A stretch of 25,369 nucleotides of DNA. Source: CAYGAW01 sp964347945. GTDB taxonomy: Bacteria; Chloroflexota; Anaerolineae; UBA7937; B3-Chlor. The position numbers were made by a program, and so were the translations under genes. The notes below the pieces were generated by a model. That model was not told the origin of the DNA, ran no database searches, and saw only the letters and a list, made by a program, of their open reading frames with translations. The stretch spans positions 1 through 25,369 of the forward strand of contig CAYGAW010000043.1 in NCBI GenBank assembly GCA_964347945.1. Reading direction: 5' to 3'. Numbering within the stretch: the first letter of the stretch is position 1; each line of letters begins with the position of its first letter. Positions 1 to 6,758 of this stretch are shown here, piece by piece.

Positions 1-920
1 CAGGGTCGTCGAGCCATGGTCATTCGCCACTCGGCTTTGAACTGAGGATCCTCGGCGGCGAGGCGAAGAAGCAGGTTCTGGAGTTCGGACTCCACCTCCT
101 CGGGAGTCTCCGTGGGGATCATACGTCGCTCAAGGCGCAGGCGGCAGCGGTCGGGATAGCTGCTCCACTCGCGCCCGCCTTCGATGAGTGAGGCGTGGAG
201 GGAGGGATGCATGGTGTCACCGCCCAGCGGAGGATGGAAGGCTTTGTGGCGGTGAATCCGCTTGCCCAGCTTCTCTAGTTCCACCAGCACTGTTCCCATC
301 TTGGATATGGCGTCCACCCCCTCGTCGGGTAGGCTACCATGGGCGGTTACCCCCCTGGTCTCCACTTCAGCCCAGGCAAAACCTCCGTGGGCGACCCACA
401 CCGCGAGATTCGATGGCTCCAGGACGATGCAGCCATCTGCTTGCACCTCTTGTAGCAGGGCCTGGGTACCGAGGCTGGCGTACTCCTCATCTACTGCGCC
501 TACCAGGATCAGATCTCCAGCCAAAGGAACCGGGGCCTCGTGAATGGCCAATAGCGCCTCCAGGCCCGCCGCCAGTCCGCCCTTGGTGTCCCACGCGCCT
601 CGCCCAAAGAGCTTTCCATCTCTGATGTGGCCGGAGAAGGGATCTACCATACCCTCCACCGTGACGGTGTCTAGATGGCCGTTGAAGATGAGGGTCTTGC
701 CGCCACCGCTGCCGGGCAGCCGGCCGATGACGTTGGGTCTGTCTGGAGCTACCTCTTCTACCTTGGCCTCGACACCCGCTTCCTTCAGTAGGGTGGCGAC
801 GAAATGGGCAATCTCCCCTTCTGCCTTGGCCCCTGGCGCCAAGGACGGGTTCACTGACTCGATTTGAACTAGCTGCTGCAAGAGATCAGTAGTGAGCTCC
901 TTGTCGATGTGCAGTTCCAC
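1..920 (-). CDS. M20-family metallopeptidase (ArgE/DapE/CPG2-like), 3' end cut by window edge
   Basis: Translating the minus strand from GTG at 920 gives 306 open codons running off the window. M20 hallmarks are in order: GHLDTV at residues 81-86 (metal ligand His82 and Asp84), GRGAWDTKGG at 107-116 (bridging Asp111), DEEYASLG at 144-151 (catalytic and metal-binding Glu pair), an LEP metal-ligand motif near 167-169, and the dimerisation-domain signature TRGVTAHGSLPDEGVDAI near 188-205. The family cleaves amide bonds of N-acyl amino acids or dipeptides with two zinc ions in the cytosol. The exact substrate (acetylornithine, succinyl-diaminopimelate, dipeptide) cannot be told. The GTG start is chosen because GGGAGG lies about 8 nt upstream. 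It begins 28 nt after the pyruvate kinase stop, so it is probably cotranscribed with that gene. The family assignment is firm and the substrate is open. Confidence 0.9.
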   Translation of the reverse strand, partial: MELHIDKELTTDLLQQLVQIESVNPSLAPGAKAEGEIAHFVATLLKEAGVEAKVEEVAPDRPNVIGRLPGSGGGKTLIFNGHLDTVTVEGMVDPFSGHIRDGKLFGRGAWDTKGGLAAGLEALLAIHEAPVPLAGDLILVGAVDEEYASLGTQALLQEVQADGCIVLEPSNLAVWVAHGGFAWAEVETRGVTAHGSLPDEGVDAISKMGTVLVELEKLGKRIHRHKAFHPPLGGDTMHPSLHASLIEGGREWSSYPDRCRLRLERRMIPTETPEEVESELQNLLLRLAAEDPQFKAEWRMTMARRP

Positions 921-948
921 GCCACTTCCTCCCGCCCACGGGCTATAC

Positions 949-2343
949 TCATCGCTGGTTGGCCACCTTCAGCAGATCACTCACTCTGTGGATCTCGATC
1001 AGGTTGCTCTCGTGTCGGGTCTCGGTCCTGACCCCCGCAGTGAATAGCACATAGTCATCAGGTTCCAGAAGTTGCCCCTCCACCAAAATCTCGCAGGCAT
1101 TGAGGATGATGTCGTCGGCCTCGTGGTACCTCGCATATACGGGTATGACTCCGTAGACCAGTTCCAGCTGTCTCTTGACTATCTCGTCACTGGCCACCGC
1201 GATGATGGGTTGCTGGGGCCTGAACCTGGCGATCATCCTGGCAGTGTATCCGGACCGGGTTAGGGTCACGATCTTGTCCAGGGGCATGGAGCGTGCTATC
1301 ACATCTATGGACCTGCTCACCGTCTCGGAGATGTTGTAGAACCCGTTGACCTCGACTTGCCCCTTCAGAACGCGTTCAGCTTCCAGGGCGATCTTGGTCA
1401 TCATCTCCACAGACTTGACCGGATACTTTCCAATGGCGGTTTCTTCCGAGAGCATGACGGCGTCGCTGCCGTCGAGTATGGCGTTGGCCACATCGCTGGT
1501 CTCAGCTCTGGTGGGCGTGGGTCTGTCGACCATAGACTCCAGCATCTGCGTGGCTATGATCACCACCTTCCCGCGCCGATTGCATCGCCGGATCAGATCC
1601 TTCTGGACCAGCGGTACCTTCTGGTATTCGATCTCCACGCCCAGGCCGCCTCTGGCGACCATAAGGGCGTCTGCCTGTTCCAGAATCTCAGCAACGTTGT
1701 TTACACCCTCTTCGTTTTCGATTTTGGCGATGATGGCCTGCCTGTCTTCGCCCATCTTCTTCCTGAGGTTGGCGACATCGTCTGCGTTTCTCGTGAAGGA
1801 TAGAGCCAAATACTCCACCTCCTTCTTCCTCGCATACTCTATTGCCCTGAGGTCCTTCCGAGAAAGCTGCGCGATATTGAGTCTCCTACCGGGGATATTG
1901 ACGCCTTTGTCCCGCTGAATCACTCCCTCATCGAGGACACGCAAATGCAGCTTGCCGTCCGTCTTCTTCTCAACGGTGGTGTTGATCGTCCCATCGTCGA
2001 TGGCAATCCTGTCCCCCACGTTCACTTCGTCATAGAAGTCGTAGGAGAAGTTGAGTCGCTCATCGCCGAAACCCGCCACGATCACGTCGTCATCGTCCAC
2101 TTCTAGGGGATGCTTGGTCCTGATTCTCACTTCAGGTCCTTTGAGATCCAAAATGATCGGTATCTCGCCGATGGCCCTGGTCATCTGGATGATCTGATCG
2201 TACTGGTCGAAGTCCCCATGGGCAGTGTTGATGCGAACGGCGTCCATCCCTGCGGCGTACATCTTCTGCATACAGTCTGGATTCATGCTGCCCGGGCCGA
2301 TGGTGCAGACTATCTTGGTCTTCTTGTCTCGTCTGTTGCTCAT
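949..2343 (-). CDS. pyk: Pyruvate kinase (464 aa) with altered metal and K+ ligands
   Basis: Pyruvate kinase makes pyruvate and ATP from PEP and ADP, the last step of glycolysis, in the cytosol. Visible motifs are TKIVCTIGP (9-17), the LDLKGPEVRI loop (65-74), the catalytic Lys in IIAKIENEEG (Lys207, Glu209), ATQMLESM and a C-terminal alpha/beta domain from about residue 335. Length is typical of bacterial enzymes. Oddities read from the DNA: the near-invariant ARGDLG motif is ARGGLG, so Gly233 (codon 1645-1647) replaces the Asp that ligands Mg2+. NFSHG is NTAHG, and LDTKGPE is LDLKGPE, so two residues that normally bind K+ (Ser and Thr) are gone. MLSGETA is MLSEETA, a variant I believe also occurs in other PKs. 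Start ATG at 2343 has AGGAG 5 nt upstream, and a promoter lies about 120 nt upstream. It could be a diverged PK-like enzyme with reduced or altered activity. Confidence 0.93.
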   Translation of the reverse strand: MSNRRDKKTKIVCTIGPGSMNPDCMQKMYAAGMDAVRINTAHGDFDQYDQIIQMTRAIGEIPIILDLKGPEVRIRTKHPLEVDDDDVIVAGFGDERLNFSYDFYDEVNVGDRIAIDDGTINTTVEKKTDGKLHLRVLDEGVIQRDKGVNIPGRRLNIAQLSRKDLRAIEYARKKEVEYLALSFTRNADDVANLRKKMGEDRQAIIAKIENEEGVNNVAEILEQADALMVARGGLGVEIEYQKVPLVQKDLIRRCNRRGKVVIIATQMLESMVDRPTPTRAETSDVANAILDGSDAVMLSEETAIGKYPVKSVEMMTKIALEAERVLKGQVEVNGFYNISETVSRSIDVIARSMPLDKIVTLTRSGYTARMIARFRPQQPIIAVASDEIVKRQLELVYGVIPVYARYHEADDIILNACEILVEGQLLEPDDYVLFTAGVRTETRHESNLIEIHRVSDLLKVANQR

Positions 2344-2468
2344 ATCATCTCCTGTGCGCCCGCTCGCCGCTACTTGGCTTCCACGCAGTACGCCAGCCCA
2401 GAGGCCAGTTCTCTGCGCGGGGGGCTCCGTCTCAGACCTGTGGCGCTGTTGGCGGCAGGTTCGATACT

Positions 2469-2497
2469 ATTGTATCACGAGCCTACGAAGCCGTCGA
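2469..2497 (-). promoter_or_regulatory. Sigma-70-type promoter for pyk
   Basis: On the minus strand TCGACG (-35, 2492-2497) is separated by 17 nt from TACAAT (-10, 2469-2474). The -10 is preceded by TG one base upstream (extended -10, TGATACAAT). Transcription would start near 2462 and leave a 5' leader of about 118 nt before the pyk ATG. The rest of the 2344-2619 gap holds no gene I can support. Confidence 0.6.
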
Positions 2498-2619
2498 GGT
2501 GAGTTGCGTGGTGGCTTGGGGTGCACGATGTGGCAGGGCAAGCTGTCAATCGCTGATCAGGGTCTAGGGGGGTCTTCTCTGGTTGTTGGAATGCTGTCTT
2601 CAGCCAGACCGATTGCGTC

Positions 2620-3408
2620 TTAGTGCAGAGGTCCGACGGGGCCCACCGGGGTGAGGGTGGAGGTCGGCGTAGGGGTCCACGTAGGTGTGGGAACAGCGGT
2701 GGGGACGGGCGGTGGTGGAGTAGGGGTTTCAGCGATGGGGACGAAAGTGAAACTGCGCAATACAGTATCGAAGGCGGCCTGTGCCGCGCTGTGCTCTGGG
2801 ATGTCGAAAACCCCCACGGGTTGGAATGGCACGTTCCACCAGACGATGAGCGCGTACTCGCCTCCATTGTGGATCACCGACAGTTGGCGATCCCTCAAGC
2901 GATCTTCTGGCGACGGGGGAAAGATCAGCTCCATGGCCGGCTCGCCATCCACGGTCAGGCAGCAGCGGGTCTTGATCTGCTCACGGGACACAGGCGCCAG
3001 AGTGCGAAGATCGTACTGCACCGTATCGGTGATGGTGTCCCCCTGAGCTGGCCAGTACCGGAAGACACTGAGGCCGTAATGGTTGCCAAACTCGTCGGTA
3101 GCTTGAAAGTTGACCGCGTCGCATAGTCGGTTCGGATCATCAGTGCACGGGCCATCAACCAGAACACTGACCTCCCAGCCGCAAGGGTGTTGCACGGCAA
3201 ATCCAAGGGCGGGGCTGCTATACTGCTTCACGCACGAAAAGGGCTCCAAACCAACTATGGGAATCAGTACAGAAGTAGGCGTGGGTGTATGAGCGGGCAT
3301 GTAGGTCGATGCGCGACACCCACCAATGAACAGGAGCAGCGCAGCGCCAGACAAGATCACGTGTGTCTTGTCATGCCTAGCTGGCTTTGAAAACTTGTCT
3401 GGGACCAC
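2620..3408 (-). CDS. Putative secreted lipoprotein, PsbP-like, with Thr/Pro-rich C-terminal tail
   Basis: No function is recognised with certainty. A lipobox (LLLFIGGC) follows a short basic region and a hydrophobic stretch. Starting at GTG 3408, the lipidated Cys is residue 31 of 262. The frame is open further upstream to 3507, but that adds about 33 Arg-rich residues before the signal peptide, so the internal GTG is preferred although its ribosome binding site is weak. After a TPTPT linker the body contains a 'SSPALGFAVQHPCGWEV' segment and ends with 'FDTVLRSFTFVP', a pattern seen in PsbP-like or DUF-type lipoproteins of surface-exposed beta folds. The last 35 residues are almost only Thr, Pro and Val (TPTPPPPVPTAVPTPTWTPT...), which is unusual at a C-terminus because such linkers normally sit just after the lipobox. 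It is the third of three minus-strand lipoprotein genes in a row. Confidence 0.7.
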   Translation of the reverse strand: MVPDKFSKPARHDKTHVILSGAALLLFIGGCRASTYMPAHTPTPTSVLIPIVGLEPFSCVKQYSSPALGFAVQHPCGWEVSVLVDGPCTDDPNRLCDAVNFQATDEFGNHYGLSVFRYWPAQGDTITDTVQYDLRTLAPVSREQIKTRCCLTVDGEPAMELIFPPSPEDRLRDRQLSVIHNGGEYALIVWWNVPFQPVGVFDIPEHSAAQAAFDTVLRSFTFVPIAETPTPPPPVPTAVPTPTWTPTPTSTLTPVGPVGPLH

Positions 3409-3558
3409 GTGGGCAGGCCACCGGTTCCTACTTGCTTTTCCAGCCACACGCCTGTCGATGTCCGGTCTGCGCCTGCATGAGAACAGTCTGTTCCGACTAT
3501 CTTGCACGCCTCAGGTGCAGCACGTCGCAACAGCCAAACGAGTATCCGTCGGCATCAC

Positions 3559-4110
3559 TCACGGCATGTAAACTGGCAAGTCTTGAGCGAGAAACCCATG
3601 GTCGACTTTCTTCACTCCAACGGTGAATTGGCTTTGCGGCGGCATGTCCTCTTCGGTCTCACCGCAGCAGGGACCCAACACGAACAGGCTTCCGTCGTCA
3701 TTGACAAACTCGACTACGAATCTGAACTCAGTCGGCGATACCTGTTCTTGATCCACGATTTTCCCCATCTCGAGACACACCAGCCCGTTGGCCGTACATC
3801 CCCGCTCAAACAGCGTGATGTAGTCGTCCCCATCCACGTCAGGATTCCACACTCTGAGGGTTTCGTAGCTGCCGCCATAGTACTCGATGGCCTCGCTATA
3901 CCGGCCTGCATGCAACAATGAAAAGTAGGTACTCAGAGCTTCGCGCGCCCTTTCCAGGTCAGTCGGCGTTAACTCGGTCGGGGTGGAGAGCGGGGCACTG
4001 AAGGGAGTCGGAGTAGCCGTCGGACTCGTGCCGCAAGCCGCTCCCAGCAGGACTAGCATACTGAGGATAAGAAGACTGATGCCTTTCGTGAGCTTTGTTT
4101 TGGTTACCAT
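3559..4110 (-). CDS. Putative lipoprotein with TPTP linker (183 aa)
   Basis: A type II signal peptide is clear: basic MVTKTKLTKG, a hydrophobic core, then the lipobox LGAAC with Cys26, followed by a Thr/Pro-rich linker (TSPTATPTPF). The mature part begins with a helical segment (LERAREALSTYFSLLHAGRY) typical of NTF2-like folds, where a short helix pair precedes a curved beta sheet; that fold call is a guess. It contains several Cys (GCTANGLVC, GPCCGE) that could form disulfides outside the cell. Start ATG at 4110 is chosen over the longer frame (4134) because GGGAGG lies 7 nt upstream. The ATG overlaps the stop codon of the preceding lipoprotein gene (ATGGTAA), so the two are very probably translationally coupled. 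Function unknown. Confidence 0.75.
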   Translation of the reverse strand: MVTKTKLTKGISLLILSMLVLLGAACGTSPTATPTPFSAPLSTPTELTPTDLERAREALSTYFSLLHAGRYSEAIEYYGGSYETLRVWNPDVDGDDYITLFERGCTANGLVCLEMGKIVDQEQVSPTEFRFVVEFVNDDGSLFVLGPCCGETEEDMPPQSQFTVGVKKVDHGFLAQDLPVYMP

Positions 4111-4517
4111 GCTGTGCCTCCCCGTAACTGACATTCATATGCTCCCAGGTGGCCGTACTCACCTCCACATTCAAACAGGCCACAGACTGTCGCATGGCAG
4201 AACTCTGCGGGCGGCGTCGTCTGGGTCTCAAAGCAATCGCTTCTGGATCTGATGTCCGGGCGTTCGATCCACATTGCGGGCGCGGTGAGATAGACTGCGC
4301 CCCCCACCTGATAGGTCGATGCGCCCAAAGCACTGGCCTCAAAACCGGAGACGTAAATGCCCTCGGTGCAGATCCGTCTTCCTTGATACCGTTCCGGGTT
4401 GGAGAGCAGATCGTCAATATCTACCTTCATGCTTTGGATGCAACCACTGATCAGAAGAGCCAACAGAAGTGCCATGACGATTGGCGCTCCTGTTCTGATA
4501 TGTGGTGCTGCGATCAC
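4104..4517 (-). CDS. Small putative lipoprotein (137 aa), OB-fold-like
   Basis: GTG start at 4517 with GGGAGGAG about 8 nt upstream. A hydrophobic stretch (MALLLALLISGC) ends in a lipobox with Cys26. The mature part has the pattern 'VDIDDLLSNPERYQGRRICTEGIYVSGFEASAL', which resembles short secreted OB-fold proteins in which a 'bDLLaNPerYdGkrV.veG' opening leads into a beta barrel. Six further Cys are spread over the last 90 residues, suggesting disulfides. Its stop overlaps the start of the next gene by 7 nt. No specific role can be assigned. It is presumably exposed on the outer face of the membrane with its two neighbours. Confidence 0.75.
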   Translation of the reverse strand: MIAAPHIRTGAPIVMALLLALLISGCIQSMKVDIDDLLSNPERYQGRRICTEGIYVSGFEASALGASTYQVGGAVYLTAPAMWIERPDIRSRSDCFETQTTPPAEFCHATVCGLFECGGEYGHLGAYECQLRGGTAW

Positions 4518-4682
4518 GCGGAACTCCTCCCGCCTCGCGGCGAGTCAGTGGTCTGCTGCCATGGTGCACATTTTCCTGAAAAGCAGATCAGTAGGCGCAG
4601 ATGGGGCCCTGGTCGTAGCCAGCGATGTGCTCAAGCTCGCGGTCCCGTGACAAACCTGGCCAAGGACGGCCGGCAGCAGTCC

Positions 4683-5105
4683 CTACGGCGCGCGTCTGTA
4701 GACCAGCACCCCGCCCCCGTCGGCCAATATCTCAAGTTGGCCATCAGTGACGGTATAACGAGTTGCTGACCTCAGGGTCTGGAGGTACTCCGTTTCCTGC
4801 TCCATGATGCCCTCGGGTTCGAGGCATGCCATTTCCGTGTTGGCAAGACCATGGAAGGTCAGGCCACCTGCTCCGTCCACGGTGTATGGGCCAAAGTAGG
4901 TGTTACAACCCGCTGAGCCGCTGGCTTCTCCGTCATCAAAGGCCAGAGTGATCTCGGTTCCCTGGAGGGGGCTATCGCCATTGAGCGATGTAAGCACCCA
5001 CTCGGTGCCGTCGAGGCTTGCCGACGGCTCGGGCTCTCCACATCCGGACAGCAAGACGGGCAGGGCGAGGATCACGAACAGTCCGATCAGCAGTTTCTTG
5101 TGCAT
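4683..5105 (-). CDS. META-domain lipoprotein (HslJ-like), 140 aa
   Basis: The signal peptide MHKKLLIGLFVILALPVLLSGC ends in a perfect lipobox with Cys22. The mature part is one META domain: an opening 'LDGTEWVLTSLNG', a central 'GSAGCNTYFGPYTVDG' and 'TEMACLEPEGIMEQETEYLQTL', all core signatures of the family (HslJ in E. coli, linked to heat and novobiocin tolerance; biochemical role unclear). The ATG at 5105 is chosen because AAGGAGG lies 7 nt upstream; the GTG two codons earlier would be too close to it. It is the first gene of the minus-strand lipoprotein group and is divergent from the MscS gene. A 165-nt gap separates it from the next lipoprotein, so cotranscription is possible but not certain. 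Confidence 0.88.
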   Translation of the reverse strand: MHKKLLIGLFVILALPVLLSGCGEPEPSASLDGTEWVLTSLNGDSPLQGTEITLAFDDGEASGSAGCNTYFGPYTVDGAGGLTFHGLANTEMACLEPEGIMEQETEYLQTLRSATRYTVTDGQLEILADGGGVLVYRRAP

Positions 5106-5133
5106 AGTCACGCCTCCTTCTACTACTTCTCCA

Positions 5134-5163
5134 ATTTAATCATGGATACCTAGGTGGATTCAA
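5134..5163 (-). promoter_or_regulatory. Possible promoter of the META lipoprotein gene
   Basis: On the minus strand TTGAAT (5158-5163) and TTAAAT (5134-5139) are 18 nt apart, and the -10 is preceded by TGA (extended -10 type). The start site would lie about 20 nt before the ATG. Match quality is moderate. The remainder of the 5106-5476 divergent region shows only the plus-strand promoter listed separately. Confidence 0.4.
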
Positions 5164-5382
5164 GATCGTGTTCGCTGCCAGTCGGATCTTCCATACTGTG
5201 GCGTTGTTCTTGGTCTCGGACTGACGAGATCTCGAGAGCGCATCAGCGCACAATAGTGGGCAAGCGTGTTCGCACGTTGGGGCACGAGGTCTCGCCGTTG
5301 GGAGCCGGCCGGCTGATGGTTGGCTGCTCTTGTCGGACCGGCGAGCGGGGGGCGATGAGCTAGTGAACCGCCGGCCACAGGG

Positions 5383-5412
5383 TTGACAGGTCACTGGCCT
5401 TGTGGGTATACT
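5383..5412 (+). promoter_or_regulatory. Strong sigma-70 promoter upstream of the MscS-type channel gene
   Basis: A perfect -35 TTGACA (5383-5388) and a -10 TATACT (5407-5412) are 18 nt apart. Transcription would start near 5419, about 58 nt before the ATG at 5477. It is the best promoter match in the window and could drive the plus-strand block that follows. Confidence 0.75.
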
Positions 5413-5476
5413 GGCTTAACACCTTCTTCGCATCTTAGGTCCCGTCGCGGTTGTGCCAACACGAGAGGAGGTTGTC

Positions 5477-6592
5477 ATGGGTGGCTTGTTTTGGCCATTG
5501 TCGGACGAGGTCTTGCGAGAACTCGCTCTTGCCGGGATCATTGTCGTCTCGGTAGCGGTGGCGGCCAGATTGCTGGTGCTCTTCATTGACCGCATCGTGA
5601 TGCGGGTTGCTGGCAGGACCAGGACGGCCCTGGACGACTTGATGCTCAATGCGGTCCGCACTCCACTCTTCCTCTTCGTTGTCCTGGTGGGCGTGTGGGT
5701 GGGTGTCAGCCAGCTCACCGTTCTCGATGAGACCTGGAGTCAAGCCATTAATGGCATCATCTTCGTGAGTCTGGTCTTGGTAGGCTATGTCCTCCTCTCT
5801 CGCTTGATCGGCGAAATCCTCGAGTGGTACACCAAAGACCTCGCCCTTGCGGGGGCCATCGACGCACAACTGGTGGGCTTCTTGCGACGGCTCATACAGT
5901 TGACCCTGCTGGCCATCGCTGGGATCATGGTTCTGGATCACTTTGGCCTCAACATCAGCGCTCTGGTGGCTACCCTGGGTGTTAGCTCCTTGGCTTTCGC
6001 GTTGGCGGCCCAGGCTTTTCTAGCGGACACAATCGCTGGCTTCCTCATCATGATCGACCGCCCTTTCAGTGTGGGCGACCGCCTCCAGTTGCCCCAGGAA
6101 GTCATGGGCGAATATGGGGACTGGGGGGATGTGGTGGACATTGGAGTGCGCAGCACCCGCATCCGCTCCACCGATGGGGTGGTGCTGACTGTACCCAACT
6201 CCAAGCTCACCAACGAGGTGGTGGTGAATTTCAGCCACAGCGAGAGCCCCAATCTCAGGGTACGCGTGCGGATAGGCCTGGAACCGAATCTGGAGAACGT
6301 GCGGAGAGCCTTGGCCGAAATCGAGAGGATTGCGGCCGAGGATCCAGACATCTGTCACGAGCCAAGGGCGCCGGAAGTCGTGATCCGTGAGATCCAGGAG
6401 TACGATGTTCTGGTGGAGCTTCGCTTCTACGTCGACGACGCACGCAAGATGAGGCCCACCAAGTCGCGGGTGGTGGAGGAGATCTTGCGGACCTTCGAGG
6501 AGAAGGGTATTCGACTTGCCACTCCCATGCAGGTGGTACATCTAGTGCAAGAGGACGGCGACCCGCGGGTGGAGGTGCGGGACTATCAGTGA
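5477..6592 (+). CDS. MscS-family mechanosensitive ion channel (371 aa)
   Basis: This is a small-conductance mechanosensitive channel of the inner membrane that opens under membrane tension and releases ions and solutes on osmotic downshock. Four hydrophobic segments precede the pore region (about residues 9-30, 55-75, 85-110, 140-160). The pore helix at about 155-190 (LVATLGVSSLAFALAAQAFLADTIAG) matches the Gly/Ala-rich MscS TM3 and is followed by 'FLIMIDRPFSVGDRLQL', the conserved entry to the cytoplasmic beta domain. 'VVDIGVRSTRIRSTDGVVLTVPNSKL' (about 225-250) is the family beta-domain signature. ATG 5477 is chosen because GAGGAGG lies 5 nt upstream; the frame is open to a GTG at 5453. It is transcribed from the strong promoter above. 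Which paralogue of the family it is (MscS, YnaI, MscK-like) is not resolved. Confidence 0.93.
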   Translation: MGGLFWPLSDEVLRELALAGIIVVSVAVAARLLVLFIDRIVMRVAGRTRTALDDLMLNAVRTPLFLFVVLVGVWVGVSQLTVLDETWSQAINGIIFVSLVLVGYVLLSRLIGEILEWYTKDLALAGAIDAQLVGFLRRLIQLTLLAIAGIMVLDHFGLNISALVATLGVSSLAFALAAQAFLADTIAGFLIMIDRPFSVGDRLQLPQEVMGEYGDWGDVVDIGVRSTRIRSTDGVVLTVPNSKLTNEVVVNFSHSESPNLRVRVRIGLEPNLENVRRALAEIERIAAEDPDICHEPRAPEVVIREIQEYDVLVELRFYVDDARKMRPTKSRVVEEILRTFEEKGIRLATPMQVVHLVQEDGDPRVEVRDYQ

Positions 6593-6608
6593 AGCCCGCG
6601 CACCTGAA

Positions 6609-6758
6609 ATGTCACTTGCGCTCCAGCATCAACGTCGCAACCCGGTGGGAACCTCTTCGCAGGGCTCTTGCCCAGCCATCTCGAAAGGATCTCATGGTGC
6701 CAGCACGTATGTGCAGAATAGCAGTCAGCTCCACCTGAGGAAGTGAAGGCCCCTTCCG
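6609..6758 (+). promoter_or_regulatory. Structured leader before the K+ importer gene; candidate ydaO-like c-di-AMP riboswitch
   Basis: Between the MscS stop and the permease start the sequence can fold into nested and sequential stems. An outer CACTT (6613-6617) pairs with AAGTG (6741-6745), an inner GGTGG (6644-6648) pairs with CCACC (6731-6735), and two closed hairpins sit inside: GGGC-TCTT-GCCC (6662-6673) and GCAC-GTAT-GTGC (6703-6714). Two short blocks resemble ydaO riboswitch cores as I remember them: GGGAACC just after the inner 5' strand, and GTCAGCT just before the inner 3' strand. Other highly conserved ydaO blocks (the ACCCG before the CAGCT, and GGGGUxAAUC) are not evident, so this may be a diverged member, another RNA, or chance. 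Gene context (a KimA-type importer) fits. Confidence 0.3.
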
